Of a DNA stretch of 64,000 bases, positions 1 through 8,972 are shown piece by piece (the stretch's first letter is position 1; every line of letters begins with the position of its first letter). The DNA lies in the NCBI RefSeq assembly GCF_003023845.1, contig NZ_PYFT01000001.1, positions 6,200,001 to 6,264,000 of the forward strand, in the 5' to 3' direction. The notes under the pieces are model-generated. The model was not told the DNA's origin. It saw only the letters and a list, made by a program, of their open reading frames with translations, and made no database searches. The DNA comes from Adhaeribacter arboris. GTDB taxonomy: Bacteria; Bacteroidota; Bacteroidia; Cytophagales; Hymenobacteraceae. A program made the position numbers and the translations under genes.

Positions 1-173
1 ACAGTTTCATCTTAATTTTTTTGCATCACCTTACTTTTTTCTTCTTAGAACTGGCTGGCTTTAAACTCATTGGATTTACGCTATCAAAAGTTATTGTTAG
101 TACCTTATTTACGGGTATGGTAATGATTATTATTCAACTCTTATTTTTCTCACGCCGCCGTTCCAGCCGGTAA
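1..173 (+). CDS. mreD: Rod shape-determining protein MreD, C-terminal end (partial)
   Basis: An open frame (codons from base 3) runs in from the window edge and stops at 171-173, giving about 56 residues. They are strongly hydrophobic with a membrane segment (TLFTGMVMIIIQLLFF) and a short basic tail (SRRRSSR). The call rests mostly on position: in Bacteroidota and other rod-shaped bacteria mreB-mreC-mreD-mrdA-rodA are clustered, and mrdA and rodA follow here. MreD is a small inner-membrane protein of the elongasome. Too little is visible to confirm the family from sequence alone. Confidence 0.6.
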   Translation, partial: SFILIFLHHLTFFFLELAGFKLIGFTLSKVIVSTLFTGMVMIIIQLLFFSRRRSSR

Positions 174-187
174 TTGTTGGTCAGAAA

Positions 188-392
188 GTTGAAAAGTTGG
201 AAGGTTAAAAAGTTAGAAGGTTGAAATGTTGAAGGTTGCAAGTTGGGTTAAAAGTTAGGACAGGTAGCTTTTAATCTATAGTCGATGGCCCAGCGTTTTA
301 TTCCTATATGGTTGAGTAGTTTGTTTTATGACTACTAACCTGCAACCTGTAACTTGCAACCTTCTAACTTTTCAACCTTCCAACTTTTCAAC
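188..392. repeat. Inverted pair of family A intergenic repeats
   Basis: Bases 188-223 and 357-392 are reverse complements over 36 nt with one mismatch; both carry the 19-mer GTTGAAAAGTTGGAAGGTT or its complement. About 130 bases lie between the arms, so the transcript could form a long hairpin upstream of mrdA. The same 19-mer recurs at 13286-13304. The units are G/T-rich on one strand, built from degenerate GTTGNAAGGTT-like steps. Confidence 0.8.
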
Positions 393-408
393 TAAACTAA
401 CTGTTGAG

Positions 409-416
409 TATCTTTG
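409..416 (+). promoter_or_regulatory. Candidate promoter -7 element for mrdA
   Basis: TATCTTTG fits the Bacteroidota -7 consensus TAnnTTTG and lies about 80 bases before the mrdA start, just after the family A hairpin. No TTG or TTTG element is present 19-21 bases upstream, so this is only half a promoter; mrdA may be read mainly from the mre promoter. Confidence 0.35.
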
Positions 417-496
417 TATTAAAGTAACAAAGGTGAAAGTTGGTTTTGCTGAAAAGCAGTGCTACACCACCACTAATAAAATAAGGGTAAGTAAAA

Positions 497-2338
497 TTGA
501 GGTATTTAGAAAGTCGCAAATATGTAGTTCAAGGCATATTTTTCACGGTGGGGATTGTATTTGCGCTGAAGCTATTTTATATCCAGGTACTAAATCCGAA
601 GTATAAGCTGGCCGCCGAAAATAACGCTATCCAAAAAATTGTGCAATATCCGTTTCGGGGTTTAATTTACGACCGCAAGGGTAAGTTGCTGGTACAAAAT
701 ATTCCGGTTTACGATTTAATGGTAGTGCCTAAAGAAATAAAGGGGATTGATACGGTCCGCTTCTGCCAGTTATTCCGGATTTCGATTGAAGATTTCCGGC
801 AGAAAATCAAAGAAGCTAAATTGTACTCGTACGTAAAGCCTTCTCCCTTTTTACCCAAGCTTACCACTCAAGAGTTTGCCGCTATTCAGGATAATTTGAT
901 TGAGTTCCCGGGTTTTTACATTAATGCCCGCACGGTACGGGGCTACTCGCACCAAAGTTTGTCGCACGCTTTGGGCTATATTGGTGAGGTAAGTCCTACT
1001 CAATTGGCTAAACCTGAATATGCCCATTATACGCCCGGCGATTATATCGGGAAGAGTGGCATTGAGCTTAAGTACGAAAAATATTTAATGGGTAAAAAGG
1101 GTGTTAAGTACAAAATGGTGAACGTGCGGGGGATTGATAAAGGTCCTTTTAGGAACGGCGAATACGATACTATGGCTGTAGCCGGTCAGGATATAGTAAG
1201 TACCATTGATTTAGAATTGCAGCAGTACGGCGAAAAGTTAATGGCGGGCAAACGTGGTACCGTAGTAGCCATTGAGCCATCTACCGGCGAAATTCTATCT
1301 TTTATTTCGGCTCCATTCTACGACCCTAACTTATTAACCGGGAAAGAGTTAGGTAAAAACTACCTGAGTTTATTACGTAATCCGGATAAACCATTGTTAA
1401 ACCGGCCGCAAAGTTCCAAATATCCACCCGGTTCCATTTTTAAGCTGGTGCAGGCATTAATAGCTCTGGAGCAAGGCGTCATTACTCCCGAAACGGGTTT
1501 TCCTTGCAACCAATCTTTAGTTAAATGCGCTCACGGTCATCCTTATCCTAGTAATTTAGCCATTGGAATTGAAAATTCATGTAATCCCTACTTTTACATG
1601 GTATTTAAAAACGTAGTAAACCGCGGTAAGTCCCGTAATGTTTTTGCCGATACCCGGTTAGGATTAGATGATTGGCGAAAACAAGTGTTAACCTTTGGTT
1701 TTGCCAATAAACTAGGCGTGGACCTGCCGTACGAAGTCCGGGGAAATATTCCTACTTCTTCGTTCTACGACCGGGTGCATGGCCGAAACCATTGGAAATA
1801 TGCCACTATCTATTCCTTGAGTATCGGGCAAGGCGAAACAGAGACAACACCGCTGCAGATGGCTAATTTAATGGCCACAATTGCCAACAAGGGATATTAC
1901 ATTACGCCGCACATTATTAAAGGTATTGGCAAAAACAAGCAGCCATTGCCCGAGTTCCAGGAAAAATGTTACACTTCCATTCATCCGAAGCATTTTGAGC
2001 CGGTAATTGAAGGCATGGCGCAGGTGGTATCTTCGCGGTGGGGAACGGGTTGGTGGGCCAACTTGAGTGGTTTGGGTATTGAAATCTGTGGTAAAACCGG
2101 TACCGTACAAAATGCTAGAGGGCGTGACCACGCGGTTTTTGTGGCTTTTGCCCCCAGACAAAATCCTAAAATTGCTATCGCCGTTTATATCGAAAATGCC
2201 GGTTTTGGGGCAGTTTCATCTGCACCTTTAGCCAGTTTAATGATTCAAAAGTACTTAACCGGTAAGATAACCGGTCCGCAATGGAACCGGTGGGAAAATT
2301 GGCTCATTAACCAGGATTATTTAAACTCGAAACATTAA
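497..2338 (+). CDS. mrdA: Penicillin-binding protein 2 (peptidoglycan transpeptidase)
   Basis: PBP2 is the class B transpeptidase of the elongasome; it cross-links septum-independent peptidoglycan in the periplasm together with the glycosyltransferase RodA. The 613-aa protein has an N-terminal membrane anchor (about residues 10-32), a PBP dimerisation region (about 50-220) and the transpeptidase domain. All three active-site motifs are visible: SIFK with the nucleophile Ser313, SCN at 361-363, and KTG at 533-535. The start is TTG at 497, which puts the anchor at the very N-terminus; no better ATG exists before the anchor. Its stop overlaps the rodA start (TAATG), so the two are translationally coupled. 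Length is close to E. coli PBP2 (633 aa). Confidence 0.95.
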   Translation: MRYLESRKYVVQGIFFTVGIVFALKLFYIQVLNPKYKLAAENNAIQKIVQYPFRGLIYDRKGKLLVQNIPVYDLMVVPKEIKGIDTVRFCQLFRISIEDFRQKIKEAKLYSYVKPSPFLPKLTTQEFAAIQDNLIEFPGFYINARTVRGYSHQSLSHALGYIGEVSPTQLAKPEYAHYTPGDYIGKSGIELKYEKYLMGKKGVKYKMVNVRGIDKGPFRNGEYDTMAVAGQDIVSTIDLELQQYGEKLMAGKRGTVVAIEPSTGEILSFISAPFYDPNLLTGKELGKNYLSLLRNPDKPLLNRPQSSKYPPGSIFKLVQALIALEQGVITPETGFPCNQSLVKCAHGHPYPSNLAIGIENSCNPYFYMVFKNVVNRGKSRNVFADTRLGLDDWRKQVLTFGFANKLGVDLPYEVRGNIPTSSFYDRVHGRNHWKYATIYSLSIGQGETETTPLQMANLMATIANKGYYITPHIIKGIGKNKQPLPEFQEKCYTSIHPKHFEPVIEGMAQVVSSRWGTGWWANLSGLGIEICGKTGTVQNARGRDHAVFVAFAPRQNPKIAIAVYIENAGFGAVSSAPLASLMIQKYLTGKITGPQWNRWENWLINQDYLNSKH

Positions 2339-3615
2339 TGGTGCGGCAAGGAGAGAAAATTTCCCGGAACATAGATTGGATTACGGTAAGCTTGTACGCG
2401 GCCTTGGTTATTTTAGGCTGGATAAATGTTTACGCCGCGGTTTTTAATCCGGACACCCACCTGAGTATCTTTGATTTTTCCATAAATTCAGGTAAACAAT
2501 TAATCTGGATTGGCGCCACGGTAGTTTTAATTATTGTATTGCTGGTAGTGGATTACAAAGCGTATGATTCTTTTGCCTACCTGATTTATGGCTTTACCAT
2601 TTTTATGCTGTTGGTTACGCTGGTTTTGGCCACTCCCATAAAAGGTTCGCGCTCGTGGCTGGTTATTGGAGAACTGCGTATACAACCCGCCGAGTTTGCT
2701 AAATTTGCTACCGCTCTGGCAGTTTCTAAGTTTATGAGCACCGTAGATTTACAACAGCAAAACTGGCGTGACCACGCCAAATTATCCGCCATTACTCTGC
2801 TGCCCCCCTTGTTAATTATTCTTTCGAATGAAACGGGTTCAGCGCTGGTTTTTGGGGCTTTTTTGCTTGCTTTTTTCCGCGAAGGCATGTCGCCGTTAAT
2901 ATTGATTATAGCCACGGTAGGAATTGCCATATTTATTCTAACCCTGATTTTACCGAAATTTTATTTGATTGGGGGCATTACTATATTGTTGGGTACTTAC
3001 CTTTGGCTGAATCAACGATTACTGCGCAAGATTAAACTCATTGGATTAATTTATGCTGCCGTGGTGGGTATTATTTTAAGCGTCGATTTTCTGGTACATA
3101 ACGTTTTGCAACCGCACCAGCAAAGCCGTATTAATGCTTTTATTAACCCGGAGGCTGATCCCTTGGGCGATGGCTGGAATGTTATTCAATCGAAGATTGC
3201 GATTGGTTCGGGCGGTATTTTAGGCAAAGGCTTTTTGCAGGGTACTCAAACCAAGTTCGATTTTGTACCGGAACAAAGCACCGACTTTATTTTTTGTACC
3301 ATTGGTGAGGAACATGGTTGGCTAGGTAGCATGTTGCTGATTGTTTTATTTATGGCCCTGCTTACCCGGATTATTTTTATTGCCGAGCGGCAAAAATCCG
3401 TGTTTGGTCGTTCTTACGGATACTGTGTGGCATCTATTATTTTCTTTCACTTCCTGGTAAACGTAGGCATGACCATTGGTTTAGCCCCGGTAGTGGGTAT
3501 TCCTTTGCCATTTTTTAGCTATGGAGGTTCCTCTTTATGGTCATTCACCATTTTGCTTTTTATCTTATTAGCGCTGGATACGCACCGGAAACAAGATTTA
3601 AGCCGCGCTATTTAA
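2338..3615 (+). CDS. rodA: Rod shape-determining protein RodA (SEDS glycosyltransferase)
   Basis: A 425-aa polytopic membrane protein of the SEDS family, which polymerises lipid II glycan strands as partner of PBP2. About ten hydrophobic segments are visible. Family signatures are the loop FVPEQSTDFIF and the C-terminal PLPFFSYGGSSL (about residues 388-400). It is longer than E. coli RodA (370 aa), mainly through an extra hydrophobic stretch in the middle (about 205-245), as is usual in Bacteroidota. The start ATG shares one base with the mrdA stop. A strong hairpin terminator lies 57 bases downstream. Confidence 0.95.
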   Translation: MVRQGEKISRNIDWITVSLYAALVILGWINVYAAVFNPDTHLSIFDFSINSGKQLIWIGATVVLIIVLLVVDYKAYDSFAYLIYGFTIFMLLVTLVLATPIKGSRSWLVIGELRIQPAEFAKFATALAVSKFMSTVDLQQQNWRDHAKLSAITLLPPLLIILSNETGSALVFGAFLLAFFREGMSPLILIIATVGIAIFILTLILPKFYLIGGITILLGTYLWLNQRLLRKIKLIGLIYAAVVGIILSVDFLVHNVLQPHQQSRINAFINPEADPLGDGWNVIQSKIAIGSGGILGKGFLQGTQTKFDFVPEQSTDFIFCTIGEEHGWLGSMLLIVLFMALLTRIIFIAERQKSVFGRSYGYCVASIIFFHFLVNVGMTIGLAPVVGIPLPFFSYGGSSLWSFTILLFILLALDTHRKQDLSRAI

Positions 3616-3672
3616 GAGAAATATTTTTCTGATTTTTTAGAAATTTTAGAAGCATAATTTTAAATATTTACC

Positions 3673-3718
3673 AAACAAAAAGCCGGAGTGTTAATCTATA
3701 ATCTCCGGCTTTTTGTTT
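3673..3718. terminator. Bidirectional terminator between rodA and the convergent gene
   Basis: A 16-bp perfect inverted repeat (3673-3688 and 3703-3718, core AAGCCGGAG/CTCCGGCTT) with a 14-base loop, with A-runs on the left and T-runs on the right, so it can work for both rodA (plus) and the gene ending at 3738 (minus). Confidence 0.85.
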
Positions 3719-3737
3719 GTACCAAATTACTTATTTA

Positions 3738-4865
3738 TTACGCATCTGAAAATTTGCGATCAATGAGGCGGAGTAATTTGTTAAGGTGCTCTTCTTTACG
3801 CGTCCAGTTATAACGGCTAGCTAAATCTTGCGTCACAAAGTTTTTGGCGCTGGCAGCATCTTCAAATTTGTCAAGCACTTGAATGGCCTGATAATACTCA
3901 ATGTTCTCTCCGTTAAAGAGTTCATTTATAAAGCTAAACCGCTGGTTTATAGAAATAGAATCTTTCAGCGATTCAATTTTTTTACTCATCTGGTTATTGG
4001 CAATACTAGGCGCCTCGGGCTTTACCAACTTTTCGTTTAAAGTAGGAGCCGATCGATCCGCTTTATACCGTTCGTTTAAATTATTTTCTTTCACCCCGTT
4101 AAGTGGAGCAGTAGTTGTTGGCGTTACCGGCGCAGATGTCGGACTTGCCGGTACTGCCGGCGGCGGTTGAGGCGTAAATCTCTCCGGTGAAATAGTTAAT
4201 TCGTCGACGGTACGGGTAGTAGAGGGAACTGGCGGTGCTGGAACAGGATGCAGGATGTCTTCGTGTTTTATCGGAAGTAAAGCATTGAATTCAGTAATTA
4301 CCGGTTCTATCTTAGTTCTTTCCGTAGCTCGGCTTTCTACGTATTCCCGAAATTTAGTTCCTATAGATTCCTTACTAAGCGCACCTACCGGTAAGGTAGA
4401 GATAAATTCCCGAACTAACTCTTTATCTATACTTAAATACTTTACCTGGGCCTGGAGTGAGGCAGCTGATAAATCATCCGAACCTTGCAGAAACTTTTGC
4501 TCAAAGGTGCTAACCGGGTCTAGTACCCAAAGAAAAGTATCGGCAATGGCTTTCGTCAGTAAAGGTTCAAAGTGAGGTCGCCGGATGAGTATTTTGCGCG
4601 ATAGTATATTCATAAACTGCACCAAGGCTTCTTTCACTTCTTCGCTTTCAAAATCGAAATAAGGGCTCTTCAGGTTAGCCATTTCGTTGTTCCATTGATG
4701 CAGAAGTTCTTTTATCAGAAACAAATTAATTTGTTTCACGGGAGCAAAATGAATGAGTTGCTGACCGTTAATGGTATCCGAGCTACTAAAGTAATGATCG
4801 GATAATACTTTTGCTAACTGACGACTGTACCGCTCTATGCTTATTTGATTATATTTGTCTTTCAT
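3738..4865 (-). CDS. Conserved hypothetical protein with Pro/Thr-rich linker
   Basis: I do not recognise a named family. The 375-aa product has no signal peptide or membrane segment. It has an N-terminal helical domain (about residues 1-190, acidic and hydrophobic repeats), a Pro/Thr/Ala-rich linker (about 205-265, with PAPPVPSTTR and TPTTTAPLN) and a C-terminal helical domain (about 290-375) ending in a basic region. This looks like a cytoplasmic two-domain scaffold or regulatory protein. It is divergent from the ferredoxin gene, with only 39 bases between the two starts, so their promoters must overlap. No function is assigned. Confidence 0.7.
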   Translation of the reverse strand: MKDKYNQISIERYSRQLAKVLSDHYFSSSDTINGQQLIHFAPVKQINLFLIKELLHQWNNEMANLKSPYFDFESEEVKEALVQFMNILSRKILIRRPHFEPLLTKAIADTFLWVLDPVSTFEQKFLQGSDDLSAASLQAQVKYLSIDKELVREFISTLPVGALSKESIGTKFREYVESRATERTKIEPVITEFNALLPIKHEDILHPVPAPPVPSTTRTVDELTISPERFTPQPPPAVPASPTSAPVTPTTTAPLNGVKENNLNERYKADRSAPTLNEKLVKPEAPSIANNQMSKKIESLKDSISINQRFSFINELFNGENIEYYQAIQVLDKFEDAASAKNFVTQDLASRYNWTRKEEHLNKLLRLIDRKFSDA

Positions 4866-4904
4866 GACGACAACTAGACTTATTGGCTGGTAAAGATAAA
4901 AAGA

Positions 4905-5228
4905 ATGCCGATACTAAGGATACAAAACTTGTTTAACCGGGTTATAAACGTTGCAGCCGGACAGACAATTTTACAAGCAATTCTGGCAGCCGGTATTGAT
5001 TGGATGCACGCTTGTGGCGCGAAAGGCCGTTGTACTACCTGCCGGATAATAATTACCGAAGGACAAGCTTATTTTACTGCTTTAAGTACCGCTGAACAAA
5101 AGTTTCGTGACCAAGGACGACTGAAAGAGAACGAACGATTATTATGCCAATGTATGCTGCCCAACGGCGAAGTAAGTGGTTATATACCCGAGCAAACTAA
5201 ATTTCCGCACGTAATCTATTCAAAATAA
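4905..5228 (+). CDS. [2Fe-2S] ferredoxin, adrenodoxin-like spacing
   Basis: A 107-aa soluble electron carrier of the [2Fe-2S] beta-grasp family. Cluster ligands are CGAKGRCTTC (C-x5-C-x2-C, about residues 37-46) and a fourth Cys in LLCQC near residue 80. The C-x5-C-x2-C spacing is that of adrenodoxin/ISC-type ferredoxins rather than plant-type (C-x4-C-x2-C). The protein is a single domain with no fused reductase. Its partner is unknown; the neighbours (an unknown protein and thymidine kinase) do not tell. ATG at 4905 is the first in-frame start and gives a normal N-terminus. Confidence 0.9.
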   Translation: MPILRIQNLFNRVINVAAGQTILQAILAAGIDWMHACGAKGRCTTCRIIITEGQAYFTALSTAEQKFRDQGRLKENERLLCQCMLPNGEVSGYIPEQTKFPHVIYSK

Positions 5229-5292
5229 AGCAGTAGTCTGTTTACAATTTAAATTTATTTACCGGAGTTTTTCATAATTTATATTTTAAAAA

Positions 5293-5889
5293 GTGTTTAT
5301 AGAGCCACGAGTTGGAGTAAAACATAACCAAAAGCGCGGGTGGATTGAAGTAATTTGCGGGGCCATGTTTTCGGGAAAGACCGAAGAATTAATTCGCCGG
5401 CTAAACCGGGCCAAAATTGCCCGCCAACAAATTGAAATTTTTAAACCAGCTTTGGATACCCGTTATCACCTGGAAGATATAGTATCGCATAATACTACAG
5501 CTATCCGTTCTACTCCGGTAAACTTTGCTCACGATATGTTGCTGCTTGGCAGTAGCTGCGACGTAGTAGGTATTGACGAAGCGCAGTTTTTTGATGAAGG
5601 TTTAATTGAAGTATGCGATATCTTAGCTAATCGCGGCATCCGGGTAATTGCGGCTGGTCTGGATATGGATTATTTAGGAAAACCCTTCGGACCAATGCCG
5701 GCCTTAATGGCTGTTGCGGAATACGTAACCAAAGTACACGCCGTATGTGTGTGCTGCGGCGATATTGCGTCGTATTCCTTCCGGGTAGCTGTTTCGGACG
5801 AAAGAATTTTGCTCGGCGAAACTGACTTATACCAGGCCCGTTGCCGTAATTGCTTCCTGGAAGGAATGAAGCAAGAGGCCGAGAAGTAG
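5293..5889 (+). CDS. tdk: Thymidine kinase
   Basis: Phosphorylates thymidine to dTMP in the salvage pathway. The 198-aa protein is type II (TK1-like): P-loop GAMFSGKT at residues 23-30, a Walker-B-like DEAQFF, the lasso-region residues, and a structural zinc site made of CVCCG and a C-terminal CRNC. The start is GTG at 5293, preceded by an A-rich tract; starting here gives the short basic N-terminal extension (about 16 residues) usual in Bacteroidota Tdk. It stands alone, 64 bases after the ferredoxin gene. Confidence 0.95.
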   Translation: MFIEPRVGVKHNQKRGWIEVICGAMFSGKTEELIRRLNRAKIARQQIEIFKPALDTRYHLEDIVSHNTTAIRSTPVNFAHDMLLLGSSCDVVGIDEAQFFDEGLIEVCDILANRGIRVIAAGLDMDYLGKPFGPMPALMAVAEYVTKVHAVCVCCGDIASYSFRVAVSDERILLGETDLYQARCRNCFLEGMKQEAEK

Positions 5890-6041
5890 TTTGTATTTAA
5901 TTATCTTACTATTTTTAGAGCTTAAGTTTACATTGTTTGCTGGAAAACTTATTAGCCAAGTAGGTAATAATTCCTTGCAGAATAACTATTTCTTTTAAAC
6001 CTACTTCTTATAACCTCCAACCTAAAACTTAAAACCTTGAA

Positions 6042-6323
6042 ATGTGGGTAAAATACAATCCGAATTGGCTAGTGAATTTATTGCAGGAACAATTACCAGA
6101 TAAAACTGACATAATAGAAGCTGTGCAGCAATGTACCCGGGGCGTTTGGGAGAAAAAAAACTACATTTATTTTGTAAGTCCTAAAAATGCAGATTTACCG
6201 GGTGCCGAGTGGCAGTTTAAAGAAAATTTAATTTTGGATGATCCAGACCGCGGAATGATAGTGGTAGATATCTTAAAAGATGGCCGGGTGGGTGGTATTC
6301 AGTTCGAAAGTTTAGTTGATTAA
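6042..6323 (+). CDS. Small hypothetical protein (93 aa)
   Basis: I do not recognise the family. The 93-aa product is soluble and acidic, begins with an aromatic-rich stretch (MWVKYNPNWL), and has no signal peptide or cysteine pair. The composition suggests an alpha/beta fold, with alternating strands around FKENLILDD and GMIVVDILKDG. It lies between tdk and porZ on the same strand, 61 bases upstream of porZ, and may be co-transcribed with it. The ATG at 6042 follows a run of family A-like repeat sequence (about 6008-6040). Confidence 0.65.
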   Translation: MWVKYNPNWLVNLLQEQLPDKTDIIEAVQQCTRGVWEKKNYIYFVSPKNADLPGAEWQFKENLILDDPDRGMIVVDILKDGRVGGIQFESLVD

Positions 6324-6384
6324 GCATGCGTAATTTATTCCGTGAATAATAGTATATTCAGCAGAAGAACAAAGAATAAATTTT

Positions 6385-8709
6385 GTGAGTAGCAGGTTCC
6401 TGGTAAACCGGGTATTTATAGTAAGTATTTTAGGGTTGGTGCTCGGTTGGTTTGAAACCGGGCACGTTTGGGCGCAGCAAGGCACTTTGGGTATTGGTCA
6501 GTGGCAGGTGCATGTACCCTATAATCGTGCTAAAGCTATTGCCGAAGTGGAGGGTATCATTTACTGCGCTACGGAAGATGGTTTTTTCTTATTCGATCCG
6601 GCGTTTAATCAAATAAAAACGCTTTCTAAATCCGACGGTTTTCATAATATTAACGTAAGTACATTAGCCTACGATGCCGCTTCAAAAACGCTGGTTATTG
6701 CCTACGAAGATACTCACCTGGATTTGCTCCGAAATGGTGAGCTAATCGCCCTCACTGATATAGCCCGTAAGAACATTTCCGGCGCAAAAACAATCCATCA
6801 GATTTATTTCCGCGACAAATATGCGTATTTGGCTACTACTTTTGGGGTGGTAGTAGTAGACCTCGACAAGCTGGAAATCAAAGAAACTTATAGTAATCTG
6901 GGACCAAGTGGGCAAGTTTTAGATGTTTATGCCAGCACTACTCTGAACGATAGCATTTACTTAGCTACCTCCAACGGTTTAATGGCGGCCTCTTTAACTG
7001 GCCCTAACTTACTCGATTACAAAAGCTGGCGTACTTTCGGTCCAGAATCTGGTTTGCCCGCGGCAGTTATTGGTAAAACTATTGCCACTTTTTCTCAAAG
7101 TATATACGCCGGCTCAAATCAAAACCGGGTTTATAAATTTACTGGAAAAAACTGGGTACCCACGGCAGTGGACTTGACCAACACGGAAGCTTTCCAGTTA
7201 AGCTCAACCGCCAACCATTTACTTATCTCCAGTCAGAATAATGTAGTTCTGCTAGATGCAGCCGATAAGGTACAAATTTACGATGATCCCTTATTAGAAC
7301 AACCGCGGGCGGCCCTGCAAAGTAATGATCAAAGCTTTTGGGTAGCGGATTACAGTCGGGGGTTGATTCATCTGGAAAATAATACTTATTCTGCTATCGT
7401 GCCCGCCGGTCCATTCTCCAGTCAAGCTTTTAGTGTTTATTCCGATAACGCTGCTACGATTGTACTGGAAGGTGGTTATAATCAGTCGTACGAACAACGG
7501 GGTGCCAAAGCAGGGTTTTATGAATATGCCAGCGGAAAATGGACAAATTACACCAGTTGGCTACAAACTGATCCTGCTCAATTTCCGGCCATCACTGATT
7601 TAACTCGAGCGGTACGCAATCCGGTCAACCAAAAATTATATATCGGTTCTTACGGCGGTGGTCTTCTGGAATGGACTGGTTTGGGACAATTTAAAGTTTA
7701 TGATCCTACCAATAGTCCCTTAATAACCTCCTTGCCTAATAATAACAATTTTACCCGCGTACCCGATGTTGCTGCCGATGCCAATGGAAATATTTGGGTT
7801 CTTAATCGTAATCAGTTACCTAACTTGCCGGGTTTACACGTGTTAAAACCAGATAATACTTGGCAGTCGTTTTCATTCCCCGGCTTTCCGGATGGCAGTA
7901 ACCTGGAGCGTATTGTACTAGATGATGTGAATTTTAAATGGATGGCGCTTAGTAAAAACGGCACGAGTGCCAAAGGCTTAGTTGTTTTTGATGAAGTAGC
8001 TAATACGTTTAAACATTTAACTCCGGCTAATGCCAATTTGCCGGGCTTAGAAGTTTATAGTCTGGCCAAAGATAGAGATGGCGCCGTTTGGGTAGGCACT
8101 AACAACGGGTTGGCCGTATTTGATGATCCTTCCCAGGCTTTTAGTGCTGATTTTATAGCTACTCAACCTATTATTAATGGGCGACCTGTTTTAGAGGGGC
8201 AAGTAGTGCGGGCTATCGCAATAGACGGAGGCAACCGAAAATGGATAGGTACGGATGCCGGATTATGGCTTTTTAACGAAGAGGGCGATAAGTTATTAGT
8301 GAACTTTACTAATGAAAATAGTCCTTTGCTATCCAATAAAATTACGGATATTAGTATAAACCAGAAGTCCGGCGAAGTATTTATCGCTACCGAGGCTGGT
8401 TTGGTTAGTTTCCGGGGAACGGCTACCGTTACCGAAGACAAACCTAGCTGCGCCACTGTTTTCCCTAATCCGGTACGCCCCGAGTACGACGGTTTAGTTG
8501 CTATTTCGGATTTACCTAACAATGCGCACGTAAAAATAACCGATGTTGCGGGTCACCTGGTTTATGAAACCCAAGCTGCTGGTGGTACGGTAGCCTGGAA
8601 TACGCGCGATGGGCAAGGTCGCCGCGTTAAAACCGGCGTATATTTGGTTTTTAGTTCCACGCCCGATGGGAGCCAAAGCTGCGTAAGTAAAGTAGCGGTG
8701 GTGGAATAG
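6385..8709 (+). CDS. porZ: T9SS-associated beta-propeller protein PorZ
   Basis: PorZ is a surface component of the type IX secretion system; in Porphyromonas it works with the sortase PorU and binds anionic LPS used to anchor cargo. This 774-aa protein has a signal peptide (about 1-31, cleavage after VWAQ), two seven-bladed beta-propellers with Reg_prop-like repeats such as IYCATEDGFFLFD, IYLATSNGLMAA, VWVGTNNGLAVFD and KWIGTDAGLWLFN, and a C-terminal sorting-like beta domain (about 690-774, with FPNPVRPEY and GVYLVFSS). Length matches P. gingivalis PorZ (about 776 aa). The start is GTG at 6385, which places the signal peptide at the N-terminus. It is followed by recO. The large T9SS cargo proteins at 42-60 kb are its expected clients. 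Confidence 0.85.
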   Translation: MSSRFLVNRVFIVSILGLVLGWFETGHVWAQQGTLGIGQWQVHVPYNRAKAIAEVEGIIYCATEDGFFLFDPAFNQIKTLSKSDGFHNINVSTLAYDAASKTLVIAYEDTHLDLLRNGELIALTDIARKNISGAKTIHQIYFRDKYAYLATTFGVVVVDLDKLEIKETYSNLGPSGQVLDVYASTTLNDSIYLATSNGLMAASLTGPNLLDYKSWRTFGPESGLPAAVIGKTIATFSQSIYAGSNQNRVYKFTGKNWVPTAVDLTNTEAFQLSSTANHLLISSQNNVVLLDAADKVQIYDDPLLEQPRAALQSNDQSFWVADYSRGLIHLENNTYSAIVPAGPFSSQAFSVYSDNAATIVLEGGYNQSYEQRGAKAGFYEYASGKWTNYTSWLQTDPAQFPAITDLTRAVRNPVNQKLYIGSYGGGLLEWTGLGQFKVYDPTNSPLITSLPNNNNFTRVPDVAADANGNIWVLNRNQLPNLPGLHVLKPDNTWQSFSFPGFPDGSNLERIVLDDVNFKWMALSKNGTSAKGLVVFDEVANTFKHLTPANANLPGLEVYSLAKDRDGAVWVGTNNGLAVFDDPSQAFSADFIATQPIINGRPVLEGQVVRAIAIDGGNRKWIGTDAGLWLFNEEGDKLLVNFTNENSPLLSNKITDISINQKSGEVFIATEAGLVSFRGTATVTEDKPSCATVFPNPVRPEYDGLVAISDLPNNAHVKITDVAGHLVYETQAAGGTVAWNTRDGQGRRVKTGVYLVFSSTPDGSQSCVSKVAVVE

Positions 8710-8717
8710 TTGCAAAT

Positions 8718-8783
8718 TTCAGGTTACAAGTTGCAAGTTGTTTTCATGGTTTTAAAGTTAGAAGGTTGTAAGGTTAGAAAGTT
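8718..8783. repeat. Family A-like intergenic repeat between porZ and recO
   Basis: A degenerate run of family A steps (AGGTTACAAGTTGCAAGTTG, then AAAGTTAGAAGGTTGTAAGG) right after the porZ stop. Further on, 8927-8960 holds a short imperfect repeat of TATACGTTTAACTC/AACGTATAACTC. I see no coding frame in 8710-8972. Confidence 0.6.
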
Positions 8784-8972
8784 TACTTTTCATTTTGATT
8801 AAGGTACTATTTTCACTGGTACTGTTTACTTTAGCAGATTTGTAGATGTATTAACTTTCATTTTTACTTCTGAGAAGGAAGAACGACATGACCATTATTT
8901 AAATAAATCTTCTTGCCTATTGTATACGTTTAACTCATAACTTTAAACGTATAACTCTTAACTCCCCAAGCA

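Noticed and set aside
188-392. CRISPR array
   Set aside because: The repeats are inverted or degenerate tandem steps without regular spacers, and no cas genes are in the window.
328-606. A 92-codon plus-strand frame upstream of and overlapping mrdA
   Set aside because: Its first half is translated family A repeat and its second half is mrdA DNA in another frame.
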